From: Patescibacteria group bacterium
GTDB lineage: Bacteria; Patescibacteriota; Minisyncoccia; Minisyncoccales; DG-74-1
Length of the DNA stretch: 8,306 bases
Direction of reading: 5' to 3'
Assembly (NCBI GenBank): GCA_030016465.1
Contig: JASEJL010000036.1
Location: 1-8,306, forward strand
The position numbers and the translations under genes are program-made. Below the pieces are notes generated by a model. The model worked only from the letters and a program-made list of their open reading frames with translations, did no database searches and was not told the origin of the DNA. Below, one piece after another: positions 1-5,657 of this stretch (its first letter is position 1; every line of letters starts with the position of its first letter).

Positions 1-334
1 GCCGTAAACCGCTCCTTGGATAGTCCCGGGAATACCAGCTGCCCACTCTAGGCCTTTTGAAACATAGAAAGAAAGCGGCTGGCCGAATTTTATCACTAAA
101 CCATTAAAGCCCTTGTCTGAAACCAAAATATTGCTTCCTCCTCTCAAAATAAAAAGAGGTAATTTGAACTTTTTTGTAATTAAAATTGCCTTGATTAAAT
201 CCTGTTTTGTTTTTGCCACAAAAAAAATACTTCGCTGGTCCCCCAATTTTAAAAGTAGTATAATTTTTTAATAAAATATTTTCTTTAATTCCTGGTTAAA
301 TTGTCTTAAGCTTTAAATTTTGAATTTTGTTCAT
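1..334 (-). pseudogene. murB: murB remnant (UDP-N-acetylenolpyruvoylglucosamine reductase), broken, 3' part outside the window
   Basis: MurB is the FAD- and NADPH-dependent cytoplasmic enzyme that reduces UDP-GlcNAc-enolpyruvate to UDP-MurNAc for peptidoglycan. Translation of the minus strand gives its N-terminal FAD-binding signature, but in two frames. Positions 295-220 read PGIKENILLKNYTTFKIGGP then AKYFF. Positions 219-1, one frame over, read VAKTKQDLIKAI, then RGGSNILVSDKGFNGLVIK and GLEWAAGIPGT. The frames join if the T8 run at 227-220 is read as seven T. The most plausible ATG (334-332) meets an in-frame TAA at 298-296. Between GLVIK and GLEW there are only about 11 residues where I recall roughly 35 in intact MurB. 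Two conserved glycines look replaced: LRGGSN for LGGGSN and GTIQGAV for GTVGGAV. I see real decay rather than a single base error. The family call is strong; the upstream boundary is uncertain. Confidence 0.82.
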
Positions 335-356
335 TTCAATTTAGGATTTAAAAATA

Positions 357-411
357 GGCCGGGAGAGTTAACTCCAATTCTAAGTCTTTAGTGAGTGCTA
401 TCCTCCCAGCC
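357..411 (-). terminator. Possible terminator or leader hairpin
   Basis: On the minus strand GGCTGGGAG (411-403) pairs with CTCCCGGCC (365-357) as a 9-bp stem with one G-U pair, followed at once by TATTTTTAAAT. It lies after the PaaX/Cas2-like gene and just before the murB remnant, so it could end transcription of the former. The 37-nt loop is long for a classical intrinsic terminator. The stem pairs less well on the plus strand (C-A mismatch), which favours a minus-strand RNA. The same bases also form the left copy of an inverted repeat. Confidence 0.4.
361..411 (+). repeat. Left copy of an imperfect inverted repeat flanking the PaaX/Cas2-like gene
   Basis: Reading inward on the plus strand, the ordered blocks are GAGAG (363-367), AACTCC (370-375), TCTAAGTC (379-386) and CCTCCC (402-407). 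The same blocks in the same order are found reading inward on the minus strand at 1279-1241. An 11-mer, TTAGTGAGTGC, is also present at both ends (388-398 plus; 1292-1282 minus) but in a different place relative to the other blocks. Positions 412-526, between this element and the gene, show no further gene or structure that I can support. Confidence 0.4.
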
Positions 412-526
412 CAATTATATTTTAGCAATTCTTAAAACAAAAGCCAAGTTCAATATTTCTCCTAGTAACCTTGAAAACCTTCCTCAAAAAATCACGACTT
501 AATTCAGTTATAGCAATATTAAAACG

Positions 527-1108
527 TTAGTTTAACTTTAAAATTTCTTTCAATTTACTGTCATCGCCTATATCTTCAGCTACAATCAATCTAATCTCTT
601 TTTCAGATAACCCGAAAAATTCTCTTAATAGCTCAACTTCTGCTCGACAATCGAAGGGATGGACCCAAACACTTTTTTGTAAAGGATAGAATCCCAATTC
701 CTTTAATTTCCCCCGGAAGGCTTCCCGATAAATCTTTTTTAACTCAGAAATATCAAAAACTACCAATCTCCATTTCCTATCCCATTTCTCAGGTCTTTTT
801 ATTTTTAAACTATCTATTTGAAACATTCCGGCTTTCTTTTTTCCTTTCTCAGTTAATGAAATATAAATTTGATGGCCTTTCTTTTCAATTTTTATGCATC
901 TCTGTTTTCGTAAAGAATAAAATGTATCGTAAACCTTTTTCCTCGGGTATCTTTTCCATTTTTTATAATTTTCTAAAAGATTTCTTATAAAATAAGGAGA
1001 ACTGGCAGCAATATAAACTGTTCCGGCTATTAGTAACCAAATGAGAACATCTTTTACAATCTCTGATTTTGGTTTACTAAAATAATATTTGTATTTTCTG
1101 ATTCCCAT
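527..1108 (-). CDS. Membrane-anchored PaaX/Cas2-like winged-helix protein
   Basis: This 193-residue protein has three visible parts. A hydrophobic segment at about residues 20-37 probably anchors it in the membrane. A basic winged-helix-like region follows at about 50-95 (KRYPRKKVYDTFYSLRK, then ISLTEKGKKKA). The third part, about 110-185, is a ferredoxin-like domain of the kind shared by the PaaX regulator middle region and Cas2, with KWRLVVFDI, FRGKLKELGFYPLQKSVWVH and RLIVAED. The Asp of VVFDI sits where Cas2 nucleases carry their metal-binding Asp. No cas1 or CRISPR array is present, so a regulatory role is likelier than spacer acquisition. The start is supported by GAGAGG at 1118-1113, four bases before the ATG. 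It appears monocistronic, with its own AT-rich promoter and a palindrome upstream. Family membership is fairly sure; function and target are unknown. Confidence 0.72.
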   Translation of the reverse strand: MGIRKYKYYFSKPKSEIVKDVLIWLLIAGTVYIAASSPYFIRNLLENYKKWKRYPRKKVYDTFYSLRKQRCIKIEKKGHQIYISLTEKGKKKAGMFQIDSLKIKRPEKWDRKWRLVVFDISELKKIYREAFRGKLKELGFYPLQKSVWVHPFDCRAEVELLREFFGLSEKEIRLIVAEDIGDDSKLKEILKLN

Positions 1109-1117
1109 TTTACCTCT

Positions 1118-1139
1118 CGCCTATAATTCGCCTATAATT
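1118..1139 (+). repeat. Perfect 11-bp tandem repeat, two units
   Basis: CGCCTATAATT occurs twice head to tail (1118-1128 and 1129-1139). On the coding strand of the neighbouring gene this is AATTATAGGCG twice, ending in its ribosome binding site. One helical turn per unit would suit a protein-binding site, but simple duplication by slippage is also possible. Confidence 0.75.
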
Positions 1140-1149
1140 ATAAATTATA
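1137..1149 (-). promoter_or_regulatory. Candidate -10 boxes for the PaaX/Cas2-like gene
   Basis: Two overlapping-spaced TATAAT boxes are present on the minus strand, at 1149-1144 and 1142-1137, about 30-40 bases upstream of the ATG. No good -35 hexamer stands at 16-18 bases. The nearest sequence at that distance lies inside the palindrome at 1158-1181, so the promoter may be activator-dependent or weak. In a sequence this AT-rich, TATAAT alone is only modest evidence. Confidence 0.4.
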
Positions 1150-1157
1150 ATAACGTG

Positions 1158-1181
1158 TTAATCTTGCTATAGCAAGATTAA
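1158..1181. promoter_or_regulatory. Perfect 24-bp palindrome, probable operator
   Basis: Arms TTAATCTTGC and GCAAGATTAA surround a TATA centre with no mismatch. The centre is about 20 bases upstream of the TATAAT at 1149-1144, across the expected -35 region. There is no T tract after it on either strand, so an intrinsic terminator is unlikely. A dimeric regulator site is the simplest reading, and autoregulation by the adjacent winged-helix protein is an inference from position only. Confidence 0.6.
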
Positions 1182-1223
1182 GTCGGTGGTTTTAGCGTAG
1201 AGTAGATAAAAGAGGAAATAAAA

Positions 1224-1253
1224 CAGCAACCCTCGCTCGAGGGAGGGTTACTG
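1224..1253 (-). terminator. Rho-independent terminator of the polysaccharide gene block
   Basis: On the minus strand CAGTAACCCTC (1253-1243) pairs with GAGGGTTGCTG (1234-1224) as an 11-bp stem with one G-U pair and an 8-nt loop. A T-rich run follows (TTTATTTCCTCTTTTA, 1223-1208). It stands about 70 bases after the stop of the ligase gene. The wobble pair is only allowed on the minus-strand RNA, which fits the direction of that gene. Confidence 0.75.
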
Positions 1254-1292
1254 TCGACTTAGAGGAGTTGTGATCTCTCACGCACTCACTAA
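1241..1292 (-). repeat. Right copy of the imperfect inverted repeat flanking the PaaX/Cas2-like gene
   Basis: Read inward on the minus strand it has GAGAG (1279-1275), AACTCC (1269-1264), TCTAAGTC (1263-1256) and CCTCCC (1246-1241), the same order as the plus-strand copy near 361-411 but with small length differences between blocks. It also contains a small GTGA-GAGA-TCAC hairpin. Part of it overlaps the terminator stem. Confidence 0.4.
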
Positions 1293-1321
1293 CCAAATAT
1301 TAGCAAATTCAAAAACAGATG

Positions 1322-3649
1322 TCAATAACCCAATTCTTTTAAAAGTTGTTCAGCCTGGGAAGTAAATTCAGGTTTCGTCTTCAAAAGATTTTCAGCTACT
1401 GTTTTGGCTTTTTCTCTCTGACCGGTATTAATGTAGGCATTAATAAGACCTTCCCATAAAGAAAAATCTTGGGGATTAAATTCTATTCCTTTTTCATAAA
1501 GAGGAATTAAAACCTCAAAACCTTCTCCAGTTTGTTTAAGAATTTCTATTCCCTCTTTCAGGATTTCTGGATTCTGTTGCCAATCATAACCCAAATTTTC
1601 TAATTCTCTTAACTCTGAAAGAGCTAATTCATATTTGTCCATCAATCGGTAAGCGCGGATCAAATACCATCTTGAAGCGATAAAGCGGGGCTCCAAATCC
1701 CTTGCTTTTTGCAAAAACTCAAGGGCCTCTTCTTTTCTTTCTTGCAAAAATCTGGTCTGGGCAAAAACATAATAAACTTGCTGGTTGGTCGAACTGATCT
1801 CCATAGCTCTTGCTAAAACTCTTTCAGCTTCTGAAATTTTTGTCTGGTCAAATAAAACGGTATAAGTATTGTAAATCTGGCCAAGTCTCAAATGGGAACG
1901 TAAATCCAGGGGCGATTCTTTTATGCTTTTTTCCAATTCTTCAATCACAAAATCAATTTCTTTTTTGAAATTTTCAGCCGAAACTTCCTTTATTTTTCCA
2001 CTTTGAGCAAATTCCAGAGTGGTCTGGCCAAAAAATTCTCTTATCTGATATTTCCCCAAGGGAGAACTTTCTAAAGTTTTTTTGTAAAAATTTAGACGTT
2101 TTGCCGAAGCTGGGGGAGAACGCAGAGCGGCAATAACATAATAATCGGTTTTCAGGGGTTGAATTATAAAATAGAAAAAAGAAAAAATAAATAAAATTAA
2201 AATAATAAAAAGAAACCAGGGTTCTGGAGAAATAGTTTTTTGGGGAGATAGCGTTTCCCTGGAAATACTAATACTCGCCACAAATCCCAGAACCAAAAAG
2301 AACATTAAATAACTGGAAACCATATCAAAAACGGTCAGATTCTGAATAAAGTAAGAAATTAAAAGAACACTGAAAATTCCCCTCGTCCAGAAATCAAATC
2401 TTTTCGGAAGATAATTGGATGATTTTTCCTTGGCGGGTGGTGAGAGGGTTGGAGTCCACAAAAGATAAAAAACCGAAAGAAAAATTCCAATGTAGGTCAG
2501 CATTCCCAGAAGACCAATACTAACTAAGGTATCAAAAATTATGTTATGAGCCCGGTCGTACCAGATATCGCCGCCACATCTGGAAGTACCCAAACAGGGA
2601 TTGTAATGTTTAAAAAAGGAAAACTCAAAATTTTCCGGTCCCCATCCCAAAAGAGGTTTTTCCAAAAAACCCTTCCATGCTCCTTCCCAAACCACAAATC
2701 TTCCGCCAAATGTTTCGCCAATGCCAAGAGTTTTTTCAATTATCTCTTTTCTGACAAAGCTTTCTGGCTGAAAAGCAAGAAAAGTAAAAAAGAAAGCAAA
2801 AATAATACAGAAAGCTAAAAGAGCAAGGCCGAGCCATCTTAAATTTCCTCTCTGACAAAAAAACAGCCAGAGAAAAAATAATAAAACCAGACCGAAGAGA
2901 AAAGAAAGTTTAGCCGCCCGGGCTCCACTTAAAAATAAGCCCAAAAAAATTATTAAAAAACAAATGCCAGAATAGATTCTAAGAGGCCTGCCAAAGGTGG
3001 GAAGGTAGTGGGTGGGTTGGTGTCCTTGGGAGGTAAAAATTAAATAAAGTGCTAGAAAAAGAGTAAATATCAAATAGGTTCCCAAAAAAGAATCATTGCC
3101 AATGGTCGCCCCTCCTCTCATAACCGGCTTATCTGAAACGAAAGTAATAAAACTCAAAATAACTCCAACAAAAATTGAAATAGCAAAAATCTTTTGCCAG
3201 TCAAGTTTCCGAAAGGTAGAAGAAATCACCAGAAAAAAAGCAAAGAGATGAAACCACATTAAAAGCCCGGTCATTCTTTCTGGTTTTGACCAGAAACTAT
3301 AGGAAAGATTTTCACCAAAAAGAGAACTTAAAATAACGACAGCTAAAAATAAAATTAAGACAATTAATAAAAGATTTTTGCGCGGTCGATATTGGGGAGA
3401 ATAAATTATTAAAATCAGCCAGGCAAAGAAAATAATCTCAACCAGACCCATAAAATATAAACTTTTTGGTCCAACAAAGGGAAAGAAAAATTTTGCGTTT
3501 GTAATCAGAGGAGTAAAGAGAGCTAAATAAGTTCCTACCCTAATAATATTCAGGCAAAGCCAAATCACTCCTCCTTCCGGTCTCTCCTTTTGAGGTCTAA
3601 TTTTTCCTTCTTGCCTTCTTTCCCTTTTTTCTCTAGATCGTTTTCCCAT
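1322..3649 (-). CDS. O-antigen ligase/polymerase family (Wzy_C) membrane protein with C-terminal TPR repeats
   Basis: Members of this family transfer or polymerise lipid-linked glycans on the outer face of the cytoplasmic membrane. The 775-residue protein starts with a very basic, lysine/arginine-rich cytoplasmic tail (1-24). About a dozen membrane segments follow between residues 30 and 497. The Wzy_C hallmarks are visible: LSGARAA at 240-246, the long external loop with GGRFVVWEGAWKGFLEKPLL then GWGPENF (315-341), and DRAHNIIFDTLVSIGLLG (365-382), containing the conserved His. Residues 560-775 form helical TPR-like repeats, for example SEAERVLARAMEI and EEALEFLQKARDLEP. Two proline-rich loops, near 208-223 and 399-416, contain a shared C-rich DNA repeat. 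There is no Shine-Dalgarno site. Glycan substrate and acceptor are unknown; an S-layer or other surface polymer is an inference. Confidence 0.88.
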   Translation of the reverse strand: MGKRSREKRERRQEGKIRPQKERPEGGVIWLCLNIIRVGTYLALFTPLITNAKFFFPFVGPKSLYFMGLVEIIFFAWLILIIYSPQYRPRKNLLLIVLILFLAVVILSSLFGENLSYSFWSKPERMTGLLMWFHLFAFFLVISSTFRKLDWQKIFAISIFVGVILSFITFVSDKPVMRGGATIGNDSFLGTYLIFTLFLALYLIFTSQGHQPTHYLPTFGRPLRIYSGICFLIIFLGLFLSGARAAKLSFLFGLVLLFFLWLFFCQRGNLRWLGLALLAFCIIFAFFFTFLAFQPESFVRKEIIEKTLGIGETFGGRFVVWEGAWKGFLEKPLLGWGPENFEFSFFKHYNPCLGTSRCGGDIWYDRAHNIIFDTLVSIGLLGMLTYIGIFLSVFYLLWTPTLSPPAKEKSSNYLPKRFDFWTRGIFSVLLISYFIQNLTVFDMVSSYLMFFLVLGFVASISISRETLSPQKTISPEPWFLFIILILFIFSFFYFIIQPLKTDYYVIAALRSPPASAKRLNFYKKTLESSPLGKYQIREFFGQTTLEFAQSGKIKEVSAENFKKEIDFVIEELEKSIKESPLDLRSHLRLGQIYNTYTVLFDQTKISEAERVLARAMEISSTNQQVYYVFAQTRFLQERKEEALEFLQKARDLEPRFIASRWYLIRAYRLMDKYELALSELRELENLGYDWQQNPEILKEGIEILKQTGEGFEVLIPLYEKGIEFNPQDFSLWEGLINAYINTGQREKAKTVAENLLKTKPEFTSQAEQLLKELGY
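2436..2457 (-). repeat. C-rich 22-bp repeat, copy 2, inside the ligase gene
   Basis: On the coding strand it begins GGACTCCAACCC and ends CACCACC. It matches the copy at 3004-3025 at 18 of 22 positions. It encodes the proline-rich stretch TPTLSPP in a loop after a membrane segment, in a reading frame that differs from the other copy. Confidence 0.5.
3004..3025 (-). repeat. C-rich 22-bp repeat, copy 1, inside the ligase gene
   Basis: On the coding strand it begins GGACACCAACCC and ends CACTACC. It is read as GHQPTHYL in the loop after the membrane segment LIFTLFLALYLIF. The copy at 2436-2457 is read one frame over, so the similarity is at DNA level and not from a repeated peptide. Confidence 0.5.
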
Positions 3650-3682
3650 AGTGGTATTACCAAGTTAATCGCTCGCCCTCAT

Positions 3683-3724
3683 CCTGTCTTACGGCAGGCG
3701 CTCGCTTCGGGCTTGCTTCGGGCT
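3683..3724. repeat. GC-rich intergenic island: small hairpin and 11-bp tandem repeat
   Basis: CCTGTC (3683-3688) pairs with GGCAGG (3693-3698) around TTAC, with one wobble pair. Next to it GCTTCGGGCT occurs at 3704-3713 and 3715-3724, a tandem repeat with an 11-bp period, flanked by CTCGC on both sides. It stands between the dehydratase and ligase genes and is much richer in GC than either. It carries no reading frame that I can support. Confidence 0.6.
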
Positions 3725-3730
3725 CGCTCT

Positions 3731-3751
3731 TTAAAAACCCTCGGTTTTTAA
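3731..3751. terminator. Bidirectional A/T-tailed hairpin
   Basis: TTAAAAACC (3731-3739) and GGTTTTTAA (3743-3751) form a perfect 9-bp stem with a 3-base loop. The A and T tracts are built into the stem, so it could act as an intrinsic terminator on either strand. It is placed to end or attenuate the minus-strand transcript after the dehydratase gene. Only two G-C pairs are present, so strength is doubtful. Confidence 0.45.
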
Positions 3752-3764
3752 TATTTTCCTATAT

Positions 3765-3786
3765 GGGGAAACCGTAGGGTTTCCCC
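3765..3786. other. Intergenic stem-loop with 9-bp perfect stem
   Basis: GGGGAAACC (3765-3773) pairs with GGTTTCCCC (3778-3786) around a 4-base loop. It lies just after the stop of the dehydratase gene. On the minus strand ATATAGG follows, without a T tract, so it may protect the mRNA 3' end or work together with the next hairpin rather than terminate alone. Confidence 0.55.
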
Positions 3787-3809
3787 GACCCCCTTCCGAT
3801 TTGGGATGC

Positions 3810-5657
3810 TTAATTTTGATAGGATGGGATAAGTTCTTTTAGAGTTTTTATTATGGTTTCTTTATCCCCAGTATTAGCTGCTTCTTTTAATTTTTCTAAT
3901 CCCAGATTTAATTTTTCTTCATTAACTTCAGAGAGTTTAGCCATAAAAATTTTTTGATTTTGGGTAGCTATTGTTCCTTCTTCAGCAGTTAATACTTCTT
4001 CAAAAAATTTTTCTCCCGGTCGGGGTTCAGTAAAAACAATCGGGATATCTTTATCTAACTCCAGTCCCGAAAGTCGAATCATTTCTCTGGCCAAATCAAC
4101 AATTTTGATTGGCTTTCCCATATCTAAAACAAAAACTTCCCCACCCTGACCCATGGCTCCTGCCTGCATTACCAAAAGACAGGCCTCAGGACAAATCATA
4201 AAATATCTTTTCATTTCCGGATGGGTAATTTCTACTGGTCCCCCTCTTTTTATTTGCTCTCTAAAGATTGGAATAACACTTCCCCTACTATCTAAAACAT
4301 TACCAAATCTAACGGAAATAAATTTTGTTGAATTTTTTTGGTTTAAAACTTGGCAAATCATCTCACCCAGTCTTTTAGTAGCACCCATTATTGAGGTTGG
4401 ATTTACTGCTTTGTCCGTACTAATAAAAATGAAATTCTTAACTTCATTTTTAATTGAGGCCTTGGCAACAACTTTGGTTCCAAAAATATTATTTTTTACA
4501 GCTGTATCAGGATTTTCTTCCATTAAAGGGACGTGTTTGTAGGCGGCGGCGTGGAAAACTATCTGGGGCAAAATCTGGGAGAAAACCTGTTCAATTTTCT
4601 CTTCGTCCAAAATATCAGCAATTATCAAAGAGAGTTTCAATTTAGGAAATTTATCCTTTAATTCTTCACAAATATTAAAAATACCGGTTTCGTCCTGGTC
4701 CAGTATTATTAGATGGGATGGTTTGAATTTAGCCACCTGACGCGACAATTCAGAGCCAATGGAACCGGCCGCTCCGGTAATTAAAATCCGTTTATCGCGA
4801 ATAAAATTTTCAATTGTTTTCTGGTCCAAAAAAACCGGCTCCCGGCCCAACAAGTCTTGGATTTGAACTTCTCTCAAATTTCCTACCGTGACCTGACCAT
4901 CAATAATTTCTCCTAAAGAAGGAATGATTTTAATTTTTTTTAATTTAGCTGTTCTCCCCATTTCTACTGCTTCTCTAATTGTTCTGGAACTAGCTGAAGG
5001 TAAAGCCACAATTAAACCTTCTATTTTTTTCTCTTGAACCAGCCGGGGAATATCGCTAATCTTTCCCAAAACCTTTACTCCATGAATTAAAGCCCCTTGT
5101 TTTACCGGGTTATCATCAATAAAGCCAACTGGCAAATAGGGGCTAATTTTAGAACTTAAAATGCTTCTTAAAATTTGTTCTCCGGCATCGCCGGCGCCAA
5201 CAATTAAAATTCTTTCTTTTTCTTCTTTTTCCCTTTTTGGAAATATTTGGAGATAAATTCTTTTGGCAAAACGAATACCGCCGCCAAGGAAGAAAATAAA
5301 AAAGTAACTAATAAAAAGAGTGGCACGGGGAAAGCCAGTAAAAATTGGGTGGTCTCGCAAAACAAAAAAGACAGCTGTCAAAAGAAGAAAACTTAAAAGA
5401 GTTCCTTTAAATAGGGCAATTAATTCTTGGGTGCTAACATAAGCCCAGCTAAAATGATAAAGTTTCAAAAAATAAAAAACCGGGATAGTAATAACTAAAG
5501 ACAATAGTATTATCCCTAAAATGTTTAAAGCATATCTTTCGGGAATCTGACCTTCAAACCTAACAAAAAAAGCCAACAGAACCGAAAGAGAAATCAAAAT
5601 TGCGTCGGCCAACACAAAAAACACCAATTTCATCAAAGTTTTTTTTTCAGGAACCAT
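3810..5657 (-). CDS. CapD/WbpM/FlaA1-type membrane NDP-sugar 4,6-dehydratase
   Basis: Enzymes of this long family convert UDP-GlcNAc to a 4-keto-6-deoxy sugar nucleotide, the first step toward bacillosamine, FucNAc or QuiNAc. The 615-residue length is usual. Four membrane segments lie at about 9-32, 44-65, 84-103 and 111-130. A first Rossmann-like domain has GAGDAGE (154-160). The catalytic SDR domain starts near 288 with TGAAGSIGSE (294-303), followed by HAAAYKHVP (369-377), STDKAVNPTSIMGATK (413-428) and RFGNVLDSRGS (450-460). The usual SDR Tyr is Met424 before Lys428, as known for WbpM-type enzymes, so this is not a defect. The start overlaps the aminotransferase stop by 11 bases, implying translational coupling. 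Met9 is an alternative start. An A9 run sits in codons 4-7. The exact product sugar cannot be read from sequence. Confidence 0.93.
   Translation of the reverse strand: MVPEKKTLMKLVFFVLADAILISLSVLLAFFVRFEGQIPERYALNILGIILLSLVITIPVFYFLKLYHFSWAYVSTQELIALFKGTLLSFLLLTAVFFVLRDHPIFTGFPRATLFISYFFIFFLGGGIRFAKRIYLQIFPKREKEEKERILIVGAGDAGEQILRSILSSKISPYLPVGFIDDNPVKQGALIHGVKVLGKISDIPRLVQEKKIEGLIVALPSASSRTIREAVEMGRTAKLKKIKIIPSLGEIIDGQVTVGNLREVQIQDLLGREPVFLDQKTIENFIRDKRILITGAAGSIGSELSRQVAKFKPSHLIILDQDETGIFNICEELKDKFPKLKLSLIIADILDEEKIEQVFSQILPQIVFHAAAYKHVPLMEENPDTAVKNNIFGTKVVAKASIKNEVKNFIFISTDKAVNPTSIMGATKRLGEMICQVLNQKNSTKFISVRFGNVLDSRGSVIPIFREQIKRGGPVEITHPEMKRYFMICPEACLLVMQAGAMGQGGEVFVLDMGKPIKIVDLAREMIRLSGLELDKDIPIVFTEPRPGEKFFEEVLTAEEGTIATQNQKIFMAKLSEVNEEKLNLGLEKLKEAANTGDKETIIKTLKELIPSYQN

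Noticed and set aside
527..1108. True CRISPR Cas2
   Set aside because: No direct repeats, spacers or cas1 are visible. The N-terminal membrane segment and winged helix do not belong to Cas2.
388..1292. Shared 11-mer TTAGTGAGTGC taken alone as a repeat
   Set aside because: An 11-base match is expected by chance in a window this size. It is only of interest together with the other ordered blocks, and its order relative to them differs between the two sides.
2546..2818. Open frame on the plus strand within the ligase gene
   Set aside because: It is antisense to a clear Wzy_C protein, its translation is low-complexity lysine/serine-rich without domains, and no start signals are seen.
2999..3030. 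G-quadruplex on the plus strand
   Set aside because: Four GGG tracts exist, but the loops (about 8, 1 and 11 bases) are too uneven for a confident call.
4153..4645. Two plus-strand open frames inside the dehydratase gene
   Set aside because: They are antisense to strongly conserved dehydratase motifs and have no family resemblance.
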